Source of the DNA: Acidimicrobiia bacterium
Lineage (GTDB): Bacteria > Actinomycetota > Acidimicrobiia > Spongiisociales > ZC4RG35
Assembly (NCBI GenBank): GCA_017577575.1
Contig: PKRG01000011.1
Span: 17,790 to 81,789 of the forward strand
Direction: 5' to 3'
Length of the DNA: 64,000 bases
Position 1 is the stretch's first letter; every line of letters begins with the position of its first letter. This document shows, one piece after another, positions 7,736 to 21,176 of this stretch. The notes beneath the pieces were generated by a model. That model was given only the letters and a program-made list of their open reading frames with translations, was not told where the DNA came from and searched no databases. Both the position numbers and the translations under genes were made by a program.

Positions 7736-9514
7736 TCAGAGATCGAGCGGGTCGACGTCGATGCGGACCGTGGCGCCGGCGTCACGCCAGCGTTGCACCA
7801 GCGGCCGGAGGCGGTTCTTGAACGGGCCGAGGTCGGAGCCCTGGACCAGCCAGCGACGTCCGTCGGCCCTCTCGGCGGGGCCCATGACGGCGGCGTCCCC
7901 GGCCACCGACCGGAGGTCGGCATCGGCGGTCTCGGCTTCGCCCCGCACCTCGACCACCAGGAGCTCGGCGGCCGGTGGGTAGCCCATCTGGCGGCGCACG
8001 TCCATCTCCTGGTGCAGGAACTCGAGCGGATCGCCGCGGCGGAGGGCAGCCACGACGGGTTGGTCGGGCATGGCCGTCTGCAGCATCAGCCGCCGGCCGC
8101 TCCCCCGCCTCACCCTCCCGGCCAGGCGGGCGAGCACCCGCAGCGCCTCCTCGGCCGCCCGGAAGTGGGTGCCGAGGACGAGCCCGTCGACGTCGACGGC
8201 GACCGCCAGGTCGACGGCTCGCACCGCGGCCAGGGCGCGCTCGGTCCCCACCCAGATCGGGGCGTCCGTCCCGGCCTCCCCGGCCCGATCGCCGAACTGG
8301 CCACGCAGCTCGTGGAGGACCCGCCCCACTCCCGCCCCGAGCGGCTCGAACGACTGCCCGCCGCAGTGGAGGCACGGCTGCGACGGGGTGCCGCATCGGC
8401 TGCACGCCTCCCCCGGGTCGGGCCGCGACCCGCACGTCGGGCAGCGGCGCAGCTCCTTGCAGCCGTGACACCGGTAGGCGGGGGCGTAACCGCGGCGATG
8501 GGTGAACACGAACACCCGTCCGCCGGCCCGGACGGTGGCGCGGATGGCGGCCCGGGCCCGTGCGGTGACGAGGCCGCCGCCGGGTGGCTCCTCATTGCGG
8601 TCGACGACCTCCACCAGAGGCCACGCCCGGGGCGCCGAGCGGACCACCTCGGCGCCGGTGGCCAACAGCTCGAGCGACGGGGTCGGCCCCACGTACACCT
8701 GCGTGAACCCCTCCAGGCGCGCCCGGGTCATCAGCATCCGCCTCACCGCCACCGTCGGGGTCTGGCGGTCCTTCATCGCCCGGCGGCCCTCTTCGATCAC
8801 GACCCCCACCGCCAGGTCGGCGACGGGCCATTCGGCGACACGGGGGGTGCCCACCAGAACGCCGGGGGACGTGGCAGCTCGGACCCACCGGGATGTGATG
8901 GCGGCGTCGTCTAACTCGCCGTCGACTTCGTTCACCTCCACACCGAGCAGGCGCCGTGCGGTCTCGGCGATGAGCCGCGTCTCGGCGGCGGTGGCTGCCA
9001 CCACCATCACGGAGCGCCCGGCGGCGAGCACCGGGGCGAGGGCCTCGAGCCAGCTCATGTCCTCCCACGAGGCGAGGAGGGCGGTGGGAGGTCTCTTCCC
9101 CCCGGCAGCGACGGCCGCGGCCAGCTCGTCCAACGGGTGGGGAGCCCGCCGCGACACGGCGGGGTGTGGCGGGCTGGAGCGGGGCGGGCGTCCCGGGAGG
9201 TTGGGCGGGCCGGCTCGTTCGAGCATCACCGACACCGGGGCGACGTAGTAGTGGGCGGCCCAGATCAGGGCGTCGCGCAGCTTCGGACCGAAGATCGGCA
9301 GCTCCCCGGAGACACCGGCGATCGGCTTGAGCCCGGAAGGGTCCCGCTCGGCGACCTCTACCACGTATCCGCGCACCCGCCGGCCCCCGAGGGGGACCCG
9401 CACGATGCGGCCGACGTCGACCCGGGGGCGGTGCGACTCGGGTACGGCGTACCAGAAGCCTTCGTCGACGGCGAAGGTCGGTACCGCGGGGACGACTCGG
9501 GCTGCTGTGGTCAG
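7736..9514 (-). CDS. priA: PriA-like primosome protein without helicase motifs
   Basis: This is the actinobacterial form of replication-restart protein PriA (about 592 residues). The N-terminal DNA-binding part (VPAVPTFAVDEGFWY) and the eight-cysteine zinc region near residues 347-387 (CHGC, CPTC, CSRC, CLHC) are intact. The Walker A GKT and DEEH box are absent: the expected P-loop region reads PPTALLASWEDM and the DEEH site reads VIEEGRR. Helicase activity is therefore unlikely, as is known for this clade. No ATG, GTG or TTG exists near the N-terminus in frame. The reading frame opens at CTG 9514, which overlaps the metK stop as CTGA, so I infer a CTG start coupled to metK. Confidence 0.82.
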   Translation of the reverse strand: MTTAARVVPAVPTFAVDEGFWYAVPESHRPRVDVGRIVRVPLGGRRVRGYVVEVAERDPSGLKPIAGVSGELPIFGPKLRDALIWAAHYYVAPVSVMLERAGPPNLPGRPPRSSPPHPAVSRRAPHPLDELAAAVAAGGKRPPTALLASWEDMSWLEALAPVLAAGRSVMVVAATAAETRLIAETARRLLGVEVNEVDGELDDAAITSRWVRAATSPGVLVGTPRVAEWPVADLAVGVVIEEGRRAMKDRQTPTVAVRRMLMTRARLEGFTQVYVGPTPSLELLATGAEVVRSAPRAWPLVEVVDRNEEPPGGGLVTARARAAIRATVRAGGRVFVFTHRRGYAPAYRCHGCKELRRCPTCGSRPDPGEACSRCGTPSQPCLHCGGQSFEPLGAGVGRVLHELRGQFGDRAGEAGTDAPIWVGTERALAAVRAVDLAVAVDVDGLVLGTHFRAAEEALRVLARLAGRVRRGSGRRLMLQTAMPDQPVVAALRRGDPLEFLHQEMDVRRQMGYPPAAELLVVEVRGEAETADADLRSVAGDAAVMGPAERADGRRWLVQGSDLGPFKNRLRPLVQRWRDAGATVRIDVDPLDL

Positions 9515-10677
9515 AGGCTCTCGGCGGCGCGCCGCAACTCGTCGGCGACGTCGGTGCTCTCCCAGGGGAACTGGTCGGCGCTCCCCGGGCGCCCGAAGTG
9601 GCCGTAGGCGGCGGTCGGTCGGTAGATGGGCCGCAGGAGGTCCAGGCGCTTGATGATGGCCCCGGGACGGAAGTCGAAGTAGTCCTGGACGAGCTTGGTG
9701 AGCTTGTCCGGGTCGATGACGGAGGTGCCGAACGTGTCGACGTGCACGGAGAACGGCTCGGGCGTCCCGATGGCGTAGGCGAGCTGGAGCTCGCAGCGGC
9801 TGGCCAGCCCGGCGGCGACGATGTTCTTGGCGGCCCAGCGGGCGCCGTAGGCGGCGGTGCGGTCCACCTTCGATGGGTCCTTGCCCGAGAACGCTCCTCC
9901 GCCGTGACGGGCGTAACCGCCGTAGGTGTCGACGATGATCTTGCGGCCCGTCAGCCCGGTGTCGGCGTGGGGGCCGCCGATCTCGAACTTGCCGGTGGGG
10001 TTGAAGTAGTAGCGGGCGTCGTCCCCGAGCATGTCCTCGGGGATGGTCGGGACGACCACCTCGTCCCACACCGCCTTCTTCATCGTGTCGCCGTCCATGT
10101 CCTTCTTGTGATGGGCGGACACGAGGACCGAGGTGACCCGCTTCGGCTTCCCGCCCTCGTACTCGACGGTGATCTGGGTTTTGCCGTCGGGCTTGAGGAA
10201 GTCGAGGATCCCCTGCTTCCTGACCTCTGCCAGGCGTTCTGCCAGCCGGTGGGCGATCTGGATCGGGAACGGCATCAGCTCGGGCGTCTCGTCGACGGCG
10301 AACCCGAACATGATCCCCTGGTCGCCGGCCCCCCACGCTTCGATGTCCTCCCGATGGACACCCTGGTGGATGTCGGGCGACTGGGTGTGAGCGAAGACCA
10401 TGATCTCCACGTCGTCGGCGTTGAAGAACTCGTCGTCGGTGTAGCCGAGCTCCCGTATCGTCCGGCGGGCTATGGCTTCGAAGTCGGGGCGATGGTGGGT
10501 GTTGAGCTCGCCGGCGATCACCGCCCGGCCGGTGGTCACGAGAGTCTCACAGGCCACCTTGCCCAGAGGGTCGGCGTCGAGGACGGCGTCGAGGACGGCG
10601 TCGCTGATGGCGTCGGCCACTTTGTCGGGGTGGCCCTCCGTGACGGATTCAGACGAGAAGTACCAGCGGGAGGACAT
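9511..10677 (-). CDS. metK: S-adenosylmethionine synthetase
   Basis: This 388-residue enzyme makes S-adenosylmethionine from ATP and methionine in the cytosol. Family signatures are present: SVTEGHPDK at the N-terminus, GAGDQGIMFGFA, and GGGAFSGKD for the triphosphate site. ATG at 10677 is preceded by GGAG and gives the standard MSSRWYFSSESVT start; an upstream in-frame start lies inside coaBC and is less likely. The coaBC stop is 13 bases upstream, and the priA frame overlaps the metK stop, so coaBC-metK-priA form one unit. The gap is too short for a SAM riboswitch. Confidence 0.97.
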   Translation of the reverse strand: MSSRWYFSSESVTEGHPDKVADAISDAVLDAVLDADPLGKVACETLVTTGRAVIAGELNTHHRPDFEAIARRTIRELGYTDDEFFNADDVEIMVFAHTQSPDIHQGVHREDIEAWGAGDQGIMFGFAVDETPELMPFPIQIAHRLAERLAEVRKQGILDFLKPDGKTQITVEYEGGKPKRVTSVLVSAHHKKDMDGDTMKKAVWDEVVVPTIPEDMLGDDARYYFNPTGKFEIGGPHADTGLTGRKIIVDTYGGYARHGGGAFSGKDPSKVDRTAAYGARWAAKNIVAAGLASRCELQLAYAIGTPEPFSVHVDTFGTSVIDPDKLTKLVQDYFDFRPGAIIKRLDLLRPIYRPTAAYGHFGRPGSADQFPWESTDVADELRRAAESL

Positions 10678-10690
10678 GAGGCTCCTCAGC

Positions 10691-11863
10691 TTATCGCCCG
10701 AGGCGGTTTGCAACGATCTCCATCAGGCGTGACGCCACCTCGGCCTTGGACAGCTGCGGCCAGCGGTCCACCGTCCCGTCCGGCTCGATCAGAGTGACCT
10801 GGTTGGTGTCGGTTCCGAACCCCGAGCCGGGGGCGGTGACGTCGTTGTAGACCATCAGGTCCACGCCCTTGCGCTTCGCCTTCTCGATCGCCCGCTCCAC
10901 TCCCCCGGTCTCGGCGGCGAAGCCGACCACGAAGATGTCGTCGCCGCGGGCGACCACCGAGGCGAGTATGTCGGGGGTCGGCTCGAGCACGAGGGTCGGC
11001 GGGCCGTCGCTTCGGCTCAGCTTGTCCTGGGCGGCCTGGGCGGGGCGGAAGTCGGCGACGGCGGCGGCGAAGACGGCGATGTCGGGATGGATCTTCTCGA
11101 CCGCCTCCAGCATCTCCTGGGCGGACTCCACCCGGTGGACGTTGGCTCCGGGCGGGGCGGGAAGCGAGGAGGTGGTCACCAGCTCCACATGGGCGCCCCG
11201 CTGGGCGGCGGCGGCGGCGATGGCGTGGCCCATCTTCCCCGACGACCGGTTGCCGAGGTAACGGACCGGGTCGAGCGCCTCCCGGGTGCCCCCGGCCGTG
11301 ACGAGCACGGTGAGGCCCTCCAACGGGCGGTGGAGCACCGTCTTGGCGAACTCGACGATCTCCTCGGGCTCGGCGACCCGGCCGATCCCCACGTCACCGC
11401 CGGCTAGCTCGCCGGAGAAGGGGCCGATGATCCGGTGGCCGTCGGCTTCGATCAGGGAGATGTTGCGGCGGGTAGCCGGATGCTCCCACATCTCCGTGTG
11501 CATCGCCGGCGCCAGGACGACCGGCGCCCGGGTGGCGAGGAGGGTGGCGGCCAGCGCGTTGTCGGCGATGCCGTGGGCGAGCCGGGCGATGGTGGCGGCG
11601 GTGGCGGGCGCTACGATCACCAACTCCGCCCAGCGCGCGAGCTCCGTGTGAGGGCTGACCGACGGGTCTTCGAAGAGGTCGGTCAGGGGATGGCTGCCGG
11701 TGAGCGAGGCGAAAGTCTGGGCGCCGATGAAGCGCTGGGCCGCCGGGGTCATCACCACCCTCACCTCGGCCCCGGCCTCGAGGAGGCGCCGGGCGAGGTA
11801 GGCGGATTTGTAGGCCGCCACGCCACCGGAGACGCCGAGGACGACCCGGCGGCCGGAGAGCAT
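10691..11863 (-). CDS. coaBC: Bifunctional PPC decarboxylase / PPC synthetase (CoaBC)
   Basis: This 390-residue enzyme performs two coenzyme A steps: ligation of cysteine to 4'-phosphopantothenate (CoaB, C-terminal) and decarboxylation to 4'-phosphopantetheine (CoaC, N-terminal flavoprotein). The CoaC half shows VSGGVAAYK, catalytic His H72 in SPHTELARW, and PAMHTEMW (119-126) where many bacteria have PAMN. The usual ACGD cysteine is Gly here (LAGGDVGIGR). I believe both changes are common in actinobacteria. The CoaB half has VTAGGTREALDPVRY and NRSSGKMG. Its ATG overlaps the rpoZ stop as ATGA. Confidence 0.95.
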   Translation of the reverse strand: MLSGRRVVLGVSGGVAAYKSAYLARRLLEAGAEVRVVMTPAAQRFIGAQTFASLTGSHPLTDLFEDPSVSPHTELARWAELVIVAPATAATIARLAHGIADNALAATLLATRAPVVLAPAMHTEMWEHPATRRNISLIEADGHRIIGPFSGELAGGDVGIGRVAEPEEIVEFAKTVLHRPLEGLTVLVTAGGTREALDPVRYLGNRSSGKMGHAIAAAAAQRGAHVELVTTSSLPAPPGANVHRVESAQEMLEAVEKIHPDIAVFAAAVADFRPAQAAQDKLSRSDGPPTLVLEPTPDILASVVARGDDIFVVGFAAETGGVERAIEKAKRKGVDLMVYNDVTAPGSGFGTDTNQVTLIEPDGTVDRWPQLSKAEVASRLMEIVANRLGR

Positions 11864-12084
11864 CAGTCCTCTTGCTTCTCCACCGTCACCTTGCCTTCGG
11901 CGATCTCTTCCATGGCGATGGTGAGCGGCTTACGGGACAGCGAATGGACCTGCGGCGGGACGTACTCGCCGATGCCGCCTCCCAGCTGGCTGAAGTAGGC
12001 GTTGATCTGGCGGGCACGCCGGGCCGCCACGACTACCGCCGCAAAGCGGTTGCCGACAGCGTTGATGACGTCTTCGATCTCCAT
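11863..12084 (-). CDS. rpoZ: RNA polymerase omega subunit
   Basis: This 73-residue protein is the small omega subunit that binds the beta-prime subunit and helps RNA polymerase assemble. It has the family core, NRFAAVVVAARRARQIN, followed by a conserved actinobacterial stretch with YVPPQVHSLSRKPLTIAMEEIA. It sits between gmk and coaBC, which is a common bacterial neighbourhood. Its stop overlaps the coaBC start by four bases. A 60-base gap separates it from gmk, with a possible minus-strand TACCCT -10. Confidence 0.93.
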   Translation of the reverse strand: MEIEDVINAVGNRFAAVVVAARRARQINAYFSQLGGGIGEYVPPQVHSLSRKPLTIAMEEIAEGKVTVEKQED

Positions 12085-12144
12085 GGAGAACCTCGGTAGG
12101 GGAAACCTGTCGCCCGAAAGGGTAGTCGACGGCGTACCGCAGTC

Positions 12145-12759
12145 CTATCGGCCGGGGGCGTCGAGGATCCGGAGGATCTCGTCGACCGCCCGCTCCATCT
12201 CGTCGTTGACGACGATGTGGTCGAACAGCCCGGGAGCCGCCGCCAGCTCTTCCTCTGCGATCCGCAGCTTGGCTTCGATGTCCTCGGCGGATGTGTCGGC
12301 CCGCTTCTCCAGCCGCCGCCGCAGGTCCTCCATCGACGGGGGCGCGATGAAGATCATCAGGGCGTCGGGCATCACCTGGCGGATCTGGCGGGCGCCTTGC
12401 ACCTCGATCTCCAAGAGGACGTCACGGCCGTCGTCGAGGGCCGCTTCCACGGCGCTTTTGGGCGTGCCGTAGTAGTTCCCGTTGAACACCGCCCACTCGA
12501 GGAGCTCGCCCCGGTCGATGAGGTCCCGGAACTCCTCGGGGGTCACGAACCGGTAGTGGAACCCGTCGACCTCGCCGGGGCGCGGCGGCCGCGTCGTGGC
12601 CGACACCGAGAAGTGCACCGGGATCCGGCGGCGTAACTCGGCGACGATCGTCGACTTCCCCACCCCACCGGGGCCGGAGATGACGAGAAGCCGACCGCGC
12701 CGGCGAGCCGCGGGGCTTTCAGGAGAACTCGGAGAGGAGTCCGGCACGTTGCCGTTCAC
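12145..12759 (-). CDS. gmk: Guanylate kinase
   Basis: This 204-residue kinase phosphorylates GMP to GDP with ATP. The P-loop is GPGGVGKS (29-36), followed by SATTRPPRPGEVDG of the GMP-binding domain and the Y-F/GNYYGTPK segment. GTG at 12759 lies inside the end of mihF (41-base overlap). A second GTG at 12747 is possible, and neither has a clear ribosome binding site, so the exact N-terminus is uncertain; the 20 residues before the P-loop are low-complexity. Position between mihF and rpoZ is conserved in actinobacteria. Confidence 0.94.
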   Translation of the reverse strand: MNGNVPDSSPSSPESPAARRRGRLLVISGPGGVGKSTIVAELRRRIPVHFSVSATTRPPRPGEVDGFHYRFVTPEEFRDLIDRGELLEWAVFNGNYYGTPKSAVEAALDDGRDVLLEIEVQGARQIRQVMPDALMIFIAPPSMEDLRRRLEKRADTSAEDIEAKLRIAEEELAAAPGLFDHIVVNDEMERAVDEILRILDAPGR

Positions 12760-13030
12760 CCAGACCGCGGAGACGGCGGTTGTCGGCGATCTCGTACTTC
12801 TCCATGATCCGCTTCGCCTTGACCTTGCCGGTGCCCGGCATGGCGGCGAGCAGAGCCTCGACTTTGATCCCCCCGACGATGTCGTCTTCCTCGGCGCGTT
12901 CGAGGACCTCTGCCAAGGTGATGGTGCCGGTCTTGAGCAACTCCTTCAGCTCGGCCCGTACCCGGCGCGCCTCGGCAGCCTTGGCGAGGGCGGCGGCCCG
13001 CTGCTCGTCAGTCAGTTCCGGCGGCTTCAT
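12719..13030 (-). CDS. mihF: Actinobacterial integration host factor (mIHF/sIHF)
   Basis: This 103-residue DNA-binding protein of the actinobacterial IHF family is unrelated in fold to E. coli IHF. It has an N-terminal charged helix (ELTDEQRAAALAKAAEARRVRAEL) followed by the helix-two-turn-helix core with VEALLAAMPGTGKVKAKRIME, where LPGIGKVRA is the usual motif. It acts as a nucleoid protein. ATG at 13030 has GGGAGG upstream. Position upstream of gmk matches Mycobacterium and Streptomyces. It is a clean phylum marker. Confidence 0.95.
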   Translation of the reverse strand: MKPPELTDEQRAAALAKAAEARRVRAELKELLKTGTITLAEVLERAEEDDIVGGIKVEALLAAMPGTGKVKAKRIMEKYEIADNRRLRGLGERQRAGLLSEFS

Positions 13031-13130
13031 CGATCCTCCCACGAGTGGACGGCGCGACTGTATCAGGGGAGATTACGGTCATGGCGTACGCTTCGGACCC
13101 TAGCCGCTCGCCGATCCGGTTCGATCAGAC
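13031..13130. promoter_or_regulatory. Divergent promoter region between mihF and the SDR gene
   Basis: These 100 bases separate the minus-strand mihF-gmk operon from the plus-strand SDR gene, so promoters in both directions are expected. On the minus strand, TACAGT at 13057-13062 could be the mihF -10, placing the start of transcription a short distance from the ATG. No clear -35 is visible for either direction. The plus-strand gene has no strong ribosome binding site before its GTG at 13131. Confidence 0.35.
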
Positions 13131-13865
13131 GTGACTGCCTACTTCATCTCCGGAGCCAGCTCCGGCCTCGGTGCCGAGATGGCCCGCCAGCTCGTCGCCC
13201 GCGGCGACTCGGTCGCCATCGCCGCCCGGCGCCTCGAGCTCTTGGAAGCCCTGCAGGAAGAACTGGCCCCGCTCCCGGGGAAAGTGAGCGTCCACGCCCT
13301 CGACGTGACCGACGCCGCGGCGGTGATGGCGGCGATGCGGATGGCTGACATCCAGCTCGGAGGGCTGGACGTGGTGGTGGTCAATGCGGGGATCGCCGGA
13401 GGGGCGCGGCTGGGAACCGGCGGGTTCGCCCGCAACCGAGACCTGGTCGAGACCAACTTCACGGGGGCGCTGGCCCAGATCGAGGCGGCGATGGAGCTGT
13501 TCCGCGGCCGGGGCCGGGGGCATCTGGTGCTGGTGTCCTCCCTCGCCTCCGTACGGGGCCTGCCCGGCACCTCCGCCGTCTATTCGGCCACCAAAGCGGC
13601 TCTCGCCCTGCTCGGCGAGTCGCTCCGCACCGAGCTCGCCGGCACCGGCATCTCGGTCACCACGCTGCGTCCTGGCTACATCCGCACCGACCTGTCGGCC
13701 AAGACCCGCTTTCCCTACCTCAGCCCGCTGGAACGGGGAGTGGAGGCGATGATCGCGGCGATCGACCGGCGCGCCGGTGACGTGGTGGTGCCGGCGTGGC
13801 CGTGGCGGCCTCTCGGGTGGCTGCTGCGGGCGGCACCGGCAGCTCTGATCCGCCGGTTCATGTGA
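13131..13865 (+). CDS. Short-chain dehydrogenase/reductase (SDR)
   Basis: This 244-residue classical SDR has the glycine-rich cofactor motif SGASSGLG (7-14), NAG at 85-87 and a catalytic set of about S137, Y151 and K155 (YSATK). R33/R34 after the second strand suggests NADP(H). The C-terminus is hydrophobic and basic (LGWLLRAAPAALIRRFM), so it may sit at the membrane. The substrate is unknown. It is the only plus-strand gene inside the long minus-strand block, converging on pyrF with two bases between stops. The start is GTG at 13131. Confidence 0.88.
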   Translation: MTAYFISGASSGLGAEMARQLVARGDSVAIAARRLELLEALQEELAPLPGKVSVHALDVTDAAAVMAAMRMADIQLGGLDVVVVNAGIAGGARLGTGGFARNRDLVETNFTGALAQIEAAMELFRGRGRGHLVLVSSLASVRGLPGTSAVYSATKAALALLGESLRTELAGTGISVTTLRPGYIRTDLSAKTRFPYLSPLERGVEAMIAAIDRRAGDVVVPAWPWRPLGWLLRAAPAALIRRFM

Positions 13866-13867
13866 GC

Positions 13868-14584
13868 TCAGCCGCCGCGGCGGGCCCGTCGGATCTCGTC
13901 GGCGATGGCGACGGCGGCGGTCACCGGGTCGGAGGCTCGGGTGATGGCGCGGCCGATCACCAACCAGTCGGCACCGCGGCGTATCGCCTCGGCCGGTGAC
14001 TCCACCCGGGCCTGATCGTGGGTGTCGGCTCCGGAGGGCCGGATGCCGGGGGTCACCCGGGTCAGGCCGGGCGCCACCTGGGCGACGTCGCCGAGCTCTT
14101 TGACCGAGCAGACCACCCCTTCGACTCCGGCACCGGCGGCGAGCCTCGACAGCCTCGCCACCTGCCTCCCCGGCGAGCCGGAGACGCCGGTGGCGGCGAG
14201 GTCGGCGCCGGTGAGGCTGGTCAGGACGGTGATGGCGAGGATCCCGGCGGTGTGGCCGGCGGCGCCTTCCTCCAGGCCCTCTCTGGCCGCCTCCAGCATG
14301 GCCGCTCCCCCGGCGGCGTGGGCCGTGACCCAGCGGGCGCCGATCGCCCCGAGGTTGCGGGCGGCTCGCCGCACCGTGTTGGGGATGTCGTGGAGCTTGG
14401 CGTCGACGAACACGGGGAGGCCGATCTCCCTGATCGCCGCCACCGTCGCCGGGCCCGGGCCTGTGAGCAGCTCCAGGCCGACCTTGAACCCGCCGACATG
14501 GGGGGCCAGCAGACGCGCCGTCTCCACCGCGGCGCGGGCTTCGGGGTAGTCGAGGGCGACGATCACAGGGTTGTGCTCGCTCAA
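13868..14584 (-). CDS. pyrF: Orotidine-5'-phosphate decarboxylase
   Basis: This 238-residue enzyme converts OMP to UMP, the last step of the de novo pathway. The catalytic Asp-Lys-Asp array is in DAKLHDIPNT (61-70), and the phosphate-binding end is in TPGIRP and WLVIGRAIT. It belongs to the shorter PyrF type rather than the long type seen in Mycobacterium. The start is TTG at 14584, preceded by GAGGAGG at good spacing and overlapping the pyrD stop as TTGA. It ends the pyr operon. Confidence 0.95.
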   Translation of the reverse strand: MSEHNPVIVALDYPEARAAVETARLLAPHVGGFKVGLELLTGPGPATVAAIREIGLPVFVDAKLHDIPNTVRRAARNLGAIGARWVTAHAAGGAAMLEAAREGLEEGAAGHTAGILAITVLTSLTGADLAATGVSGSPGRQVARLSRLAAGAGVEGVVCSVKELGDVAQVAPGLTRVTPGIRPSGADTHDQARVESPAEAIRRGADWLVIGRAITRASDPVTAAVAIADEIRRARRGG

Positions 14585-15500
14585 CGGTCCTCCTCGAGGA
14601 TGGCCGATCCGATCAGATCGGCGACGGACGTCACGCCATGGCGCCTGCACCACGAGACGAGCTCGCCCAGGATGCGCGCCGCCGCTCGGGGCTCGGCGAA
14701 GTGGACGGTCCCCAGACCCACCGCCGTCGCCCCCGCCATCAGGTACTCGACGACGTCGCGGCCGGTGACCACGCCCCCACAGCCGACGATCGGCAGCCCG
14801 GGCAGCCGGGAAGCCACCTCCATCACGCAACGCAGGGCGATGGGTTTGAGGGGCGGGCCCGAATAGCCTCCGGCGCCGCTGGAGAGGACCGGTCTCCGCC
14901 CCTCCACGTCGATGGCGGCCCCGGAGATGGTGTTGGTGAGGGTGACCCAATCGGCGCCGGCGGCGGCACACGCCTCCGCGACGGCGACGATGTCGTCGGC
15001 GTTGGGAGACAGCTTCGCCCCGATCGGGCCCGCCGTCTGTTCCCGCACGGCGGCGACCACCTCGGCGGAGCGCTCGGGGTCGAGCGCGAACATCCGCCCG
15101 TCCTCCAGATTCGGGCAGGAGAGGTTGATCTCGACCGCCGCCACACCCGCCGCTTCCATCCTGGACGCCACCCGGGCGAACTCGCCGGGCGTGCGACCCA
15201 CGGCCGACCCCCACACCCGACAGCTCAGGTTCGCCAGCCGCGGGGCGGTCTCGCGCACCCAGGCGTCGATGCCGGGGTTCTGGATGCCGATCGCATTCAG
15301 CATCCCCTCGCCGGCGGGAGCGAGCCGCGGCGGGCGCCTCCCCGGCCAGGGCTCCTCCGACACCGACTTGGCGGTCATGGCCCCGTAGGCCGACACGTCG
15401 GCGACCCGGGCGAACTCCCACACCGAGCCCACCGTCCCCGAGGCGGCGACGAGGGGCGTGGCGAGACGCTGGGATCCGAGGTCTACGGCAGTGGCGACCG

Positions 15501-15504
<4 letters not shown>
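14581..15504 (-). CDS. pyrD: Dihydroorotate dehydrogenase, class 1 (1B-like)
   Basis: This 307-residue FMN enzyme oxidises dihydroorotate to orotate. It has the class 1 start (LATPLVAASGTVG), GMLNAIGIQNPG, the active-site loop INLSCPN with C130, and the FMN-phosphate region GCGGV. The 1B type normally pairs with the iron-sulfur flavoprotein PyrK to reach NAD+. No pyrK is next to it: carB overlaps its ATG as ATGA and pyrF overlaps its stop. PyrK must be elsewhere, or another electron acceptor is used. Class membership is my reading from sequence features. Confidence 0.92.
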
Positions 15505-19904
<4,400 letters not shown>

Positions 19905-19908
<4 letters not shown>

Positions 19909-21176
19909 GCCGTCTCCTGGTGTGTCAGCCGGCCCCGAAGCAGCGTGGCACGGACCTTGCCGGTGAGCTGGCGGCCCAAGAACGGGCTGTTCTGGCTGCG
20001 GGAGTGGAAACGCCGCGGCGTCCAGGTGGCCGTCGGGTCGACCACCACCAGGTTGGCGGGCGAGCCGGGAGCGACCGGCCGGCCGTGCTCTTCGAGGCGG
20101 GCGATCCGGGCCGGGGAGATCGACAGGGCCTCGAAGAAGCGCTGCTGGTCGATGCCGGTGGCGGTGATGGTGGCGGCGGCGGCCGTCTCGAGCCCGATGA
20201 CGCCCCGCGGGGCCTCCTCGAACGTCACTTCTTGTTCGTGGTCGGCATGCGGAGCGTGATCGGTGGCCACGGCATCGATGGTCCCGTCGAGCAGGGCTCG
20301 GCGCAACTCGGCCACGTCGTCGGGTGTGCGGAGCGGCGGGTACATCTTGAAGTTCGGGTCCATGGATTCCACTTCATGGTGGTCGAACACGAGGTGGTGC
20401 GGTGCGACCTCGGCGGTGACCGGGAGCCCGGCCGCCTTGGCGCGGCGGATCAATTCCACCGTTCCGGCGGTCGAAACGTGCTGCACGTGGTAGGTGGCAC
20501 CGGTGAGCTCCACGAGCGCCAGGTCGCGGGCGACGACCGTCTCCTCGGCCAGGGCGGGAAGCCCGCGCATGCCGAGCCGCGAGGAGACGGACCCCTCGTG
20601 CATGTGGCCGCCCCCGGCCAGCCCGGGGTCTTCGGCGTGCTGGGCGATCACGCAGTCCCGGTCGGCCAGGTACTCCATCGCTCTCCGCAGCAGGCCGGCG
20701 TCGACGAGGGTGTCGCCGTCGTCGGTGAACAGGCGGACGCCCGCTTCGATCAGCTCGTCGAACCGGGCGAGGTGCTCGCCTTCCCTGCCCAGGCTGAGGG
20801 CCCCCGCCGGGACCACGTCGCACAGGCCCACCTTGGCGCCCCGTTCGGCGACGAAGCGGGCGCGGTGGCCCTCGTCGATCGCCGGCACCGTGTTGGGCAT
20901 CGCCACCACCGCGGTGAAGCCCCCGGCTGCGGCTGCCCGGCTTCCCGAGGCGATGTCCTCTTTCCATTCCTGGCCCGGCTCGCGCAGATGGGTGTGGAGG
21001 TCGACCAGGCCGGGCCCGACCCAGCAGCCGCTGGCGTCCAGCACCTGGGCGGACGGCGACTGCCGCGGCTGCGCCGGCGCCTCGTCGACCGCGATCACCT
21101 CCTCCCCGTCGACGACCACATCGGCGACGACGATGCCGTCGGGGGTCAGGACCGAGCCGCCGCGGATGACGATCAT
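19905..21176 (-). CDS. pyrC: Dihydroorotase
   Basis: This 423-residue cyclic amidohydrolase cyclises N-carbamoyl-aspartate to dihydroorotate. It has the HxH pair H61/H63 in DLHTHLREPG, CVIAQHAEDP, a VQHVSTA metal-ligand His and the catalytic Asp in ATDHAPH. It is of the longer type I form found with pyrB in Gram-positive bacteria. ATG at 21176 overlaps the pyrB stop as ATGA. Its frame stays open far upstream into pyrB, but the family N-terminus MIVIRGGSVLTPDG fixes the start. Confidence 0.96.

Noticed and set aside
9515..10336. N-terminal extension of priA into metK
   Set aside because: The extra residues are arginine-rich and lie in another frame of metK; homology begins at the CTG end.
10678..10690. 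SAM riboswitch before metK
   Set aside because: Only 13 bases separate coaBC and metK.
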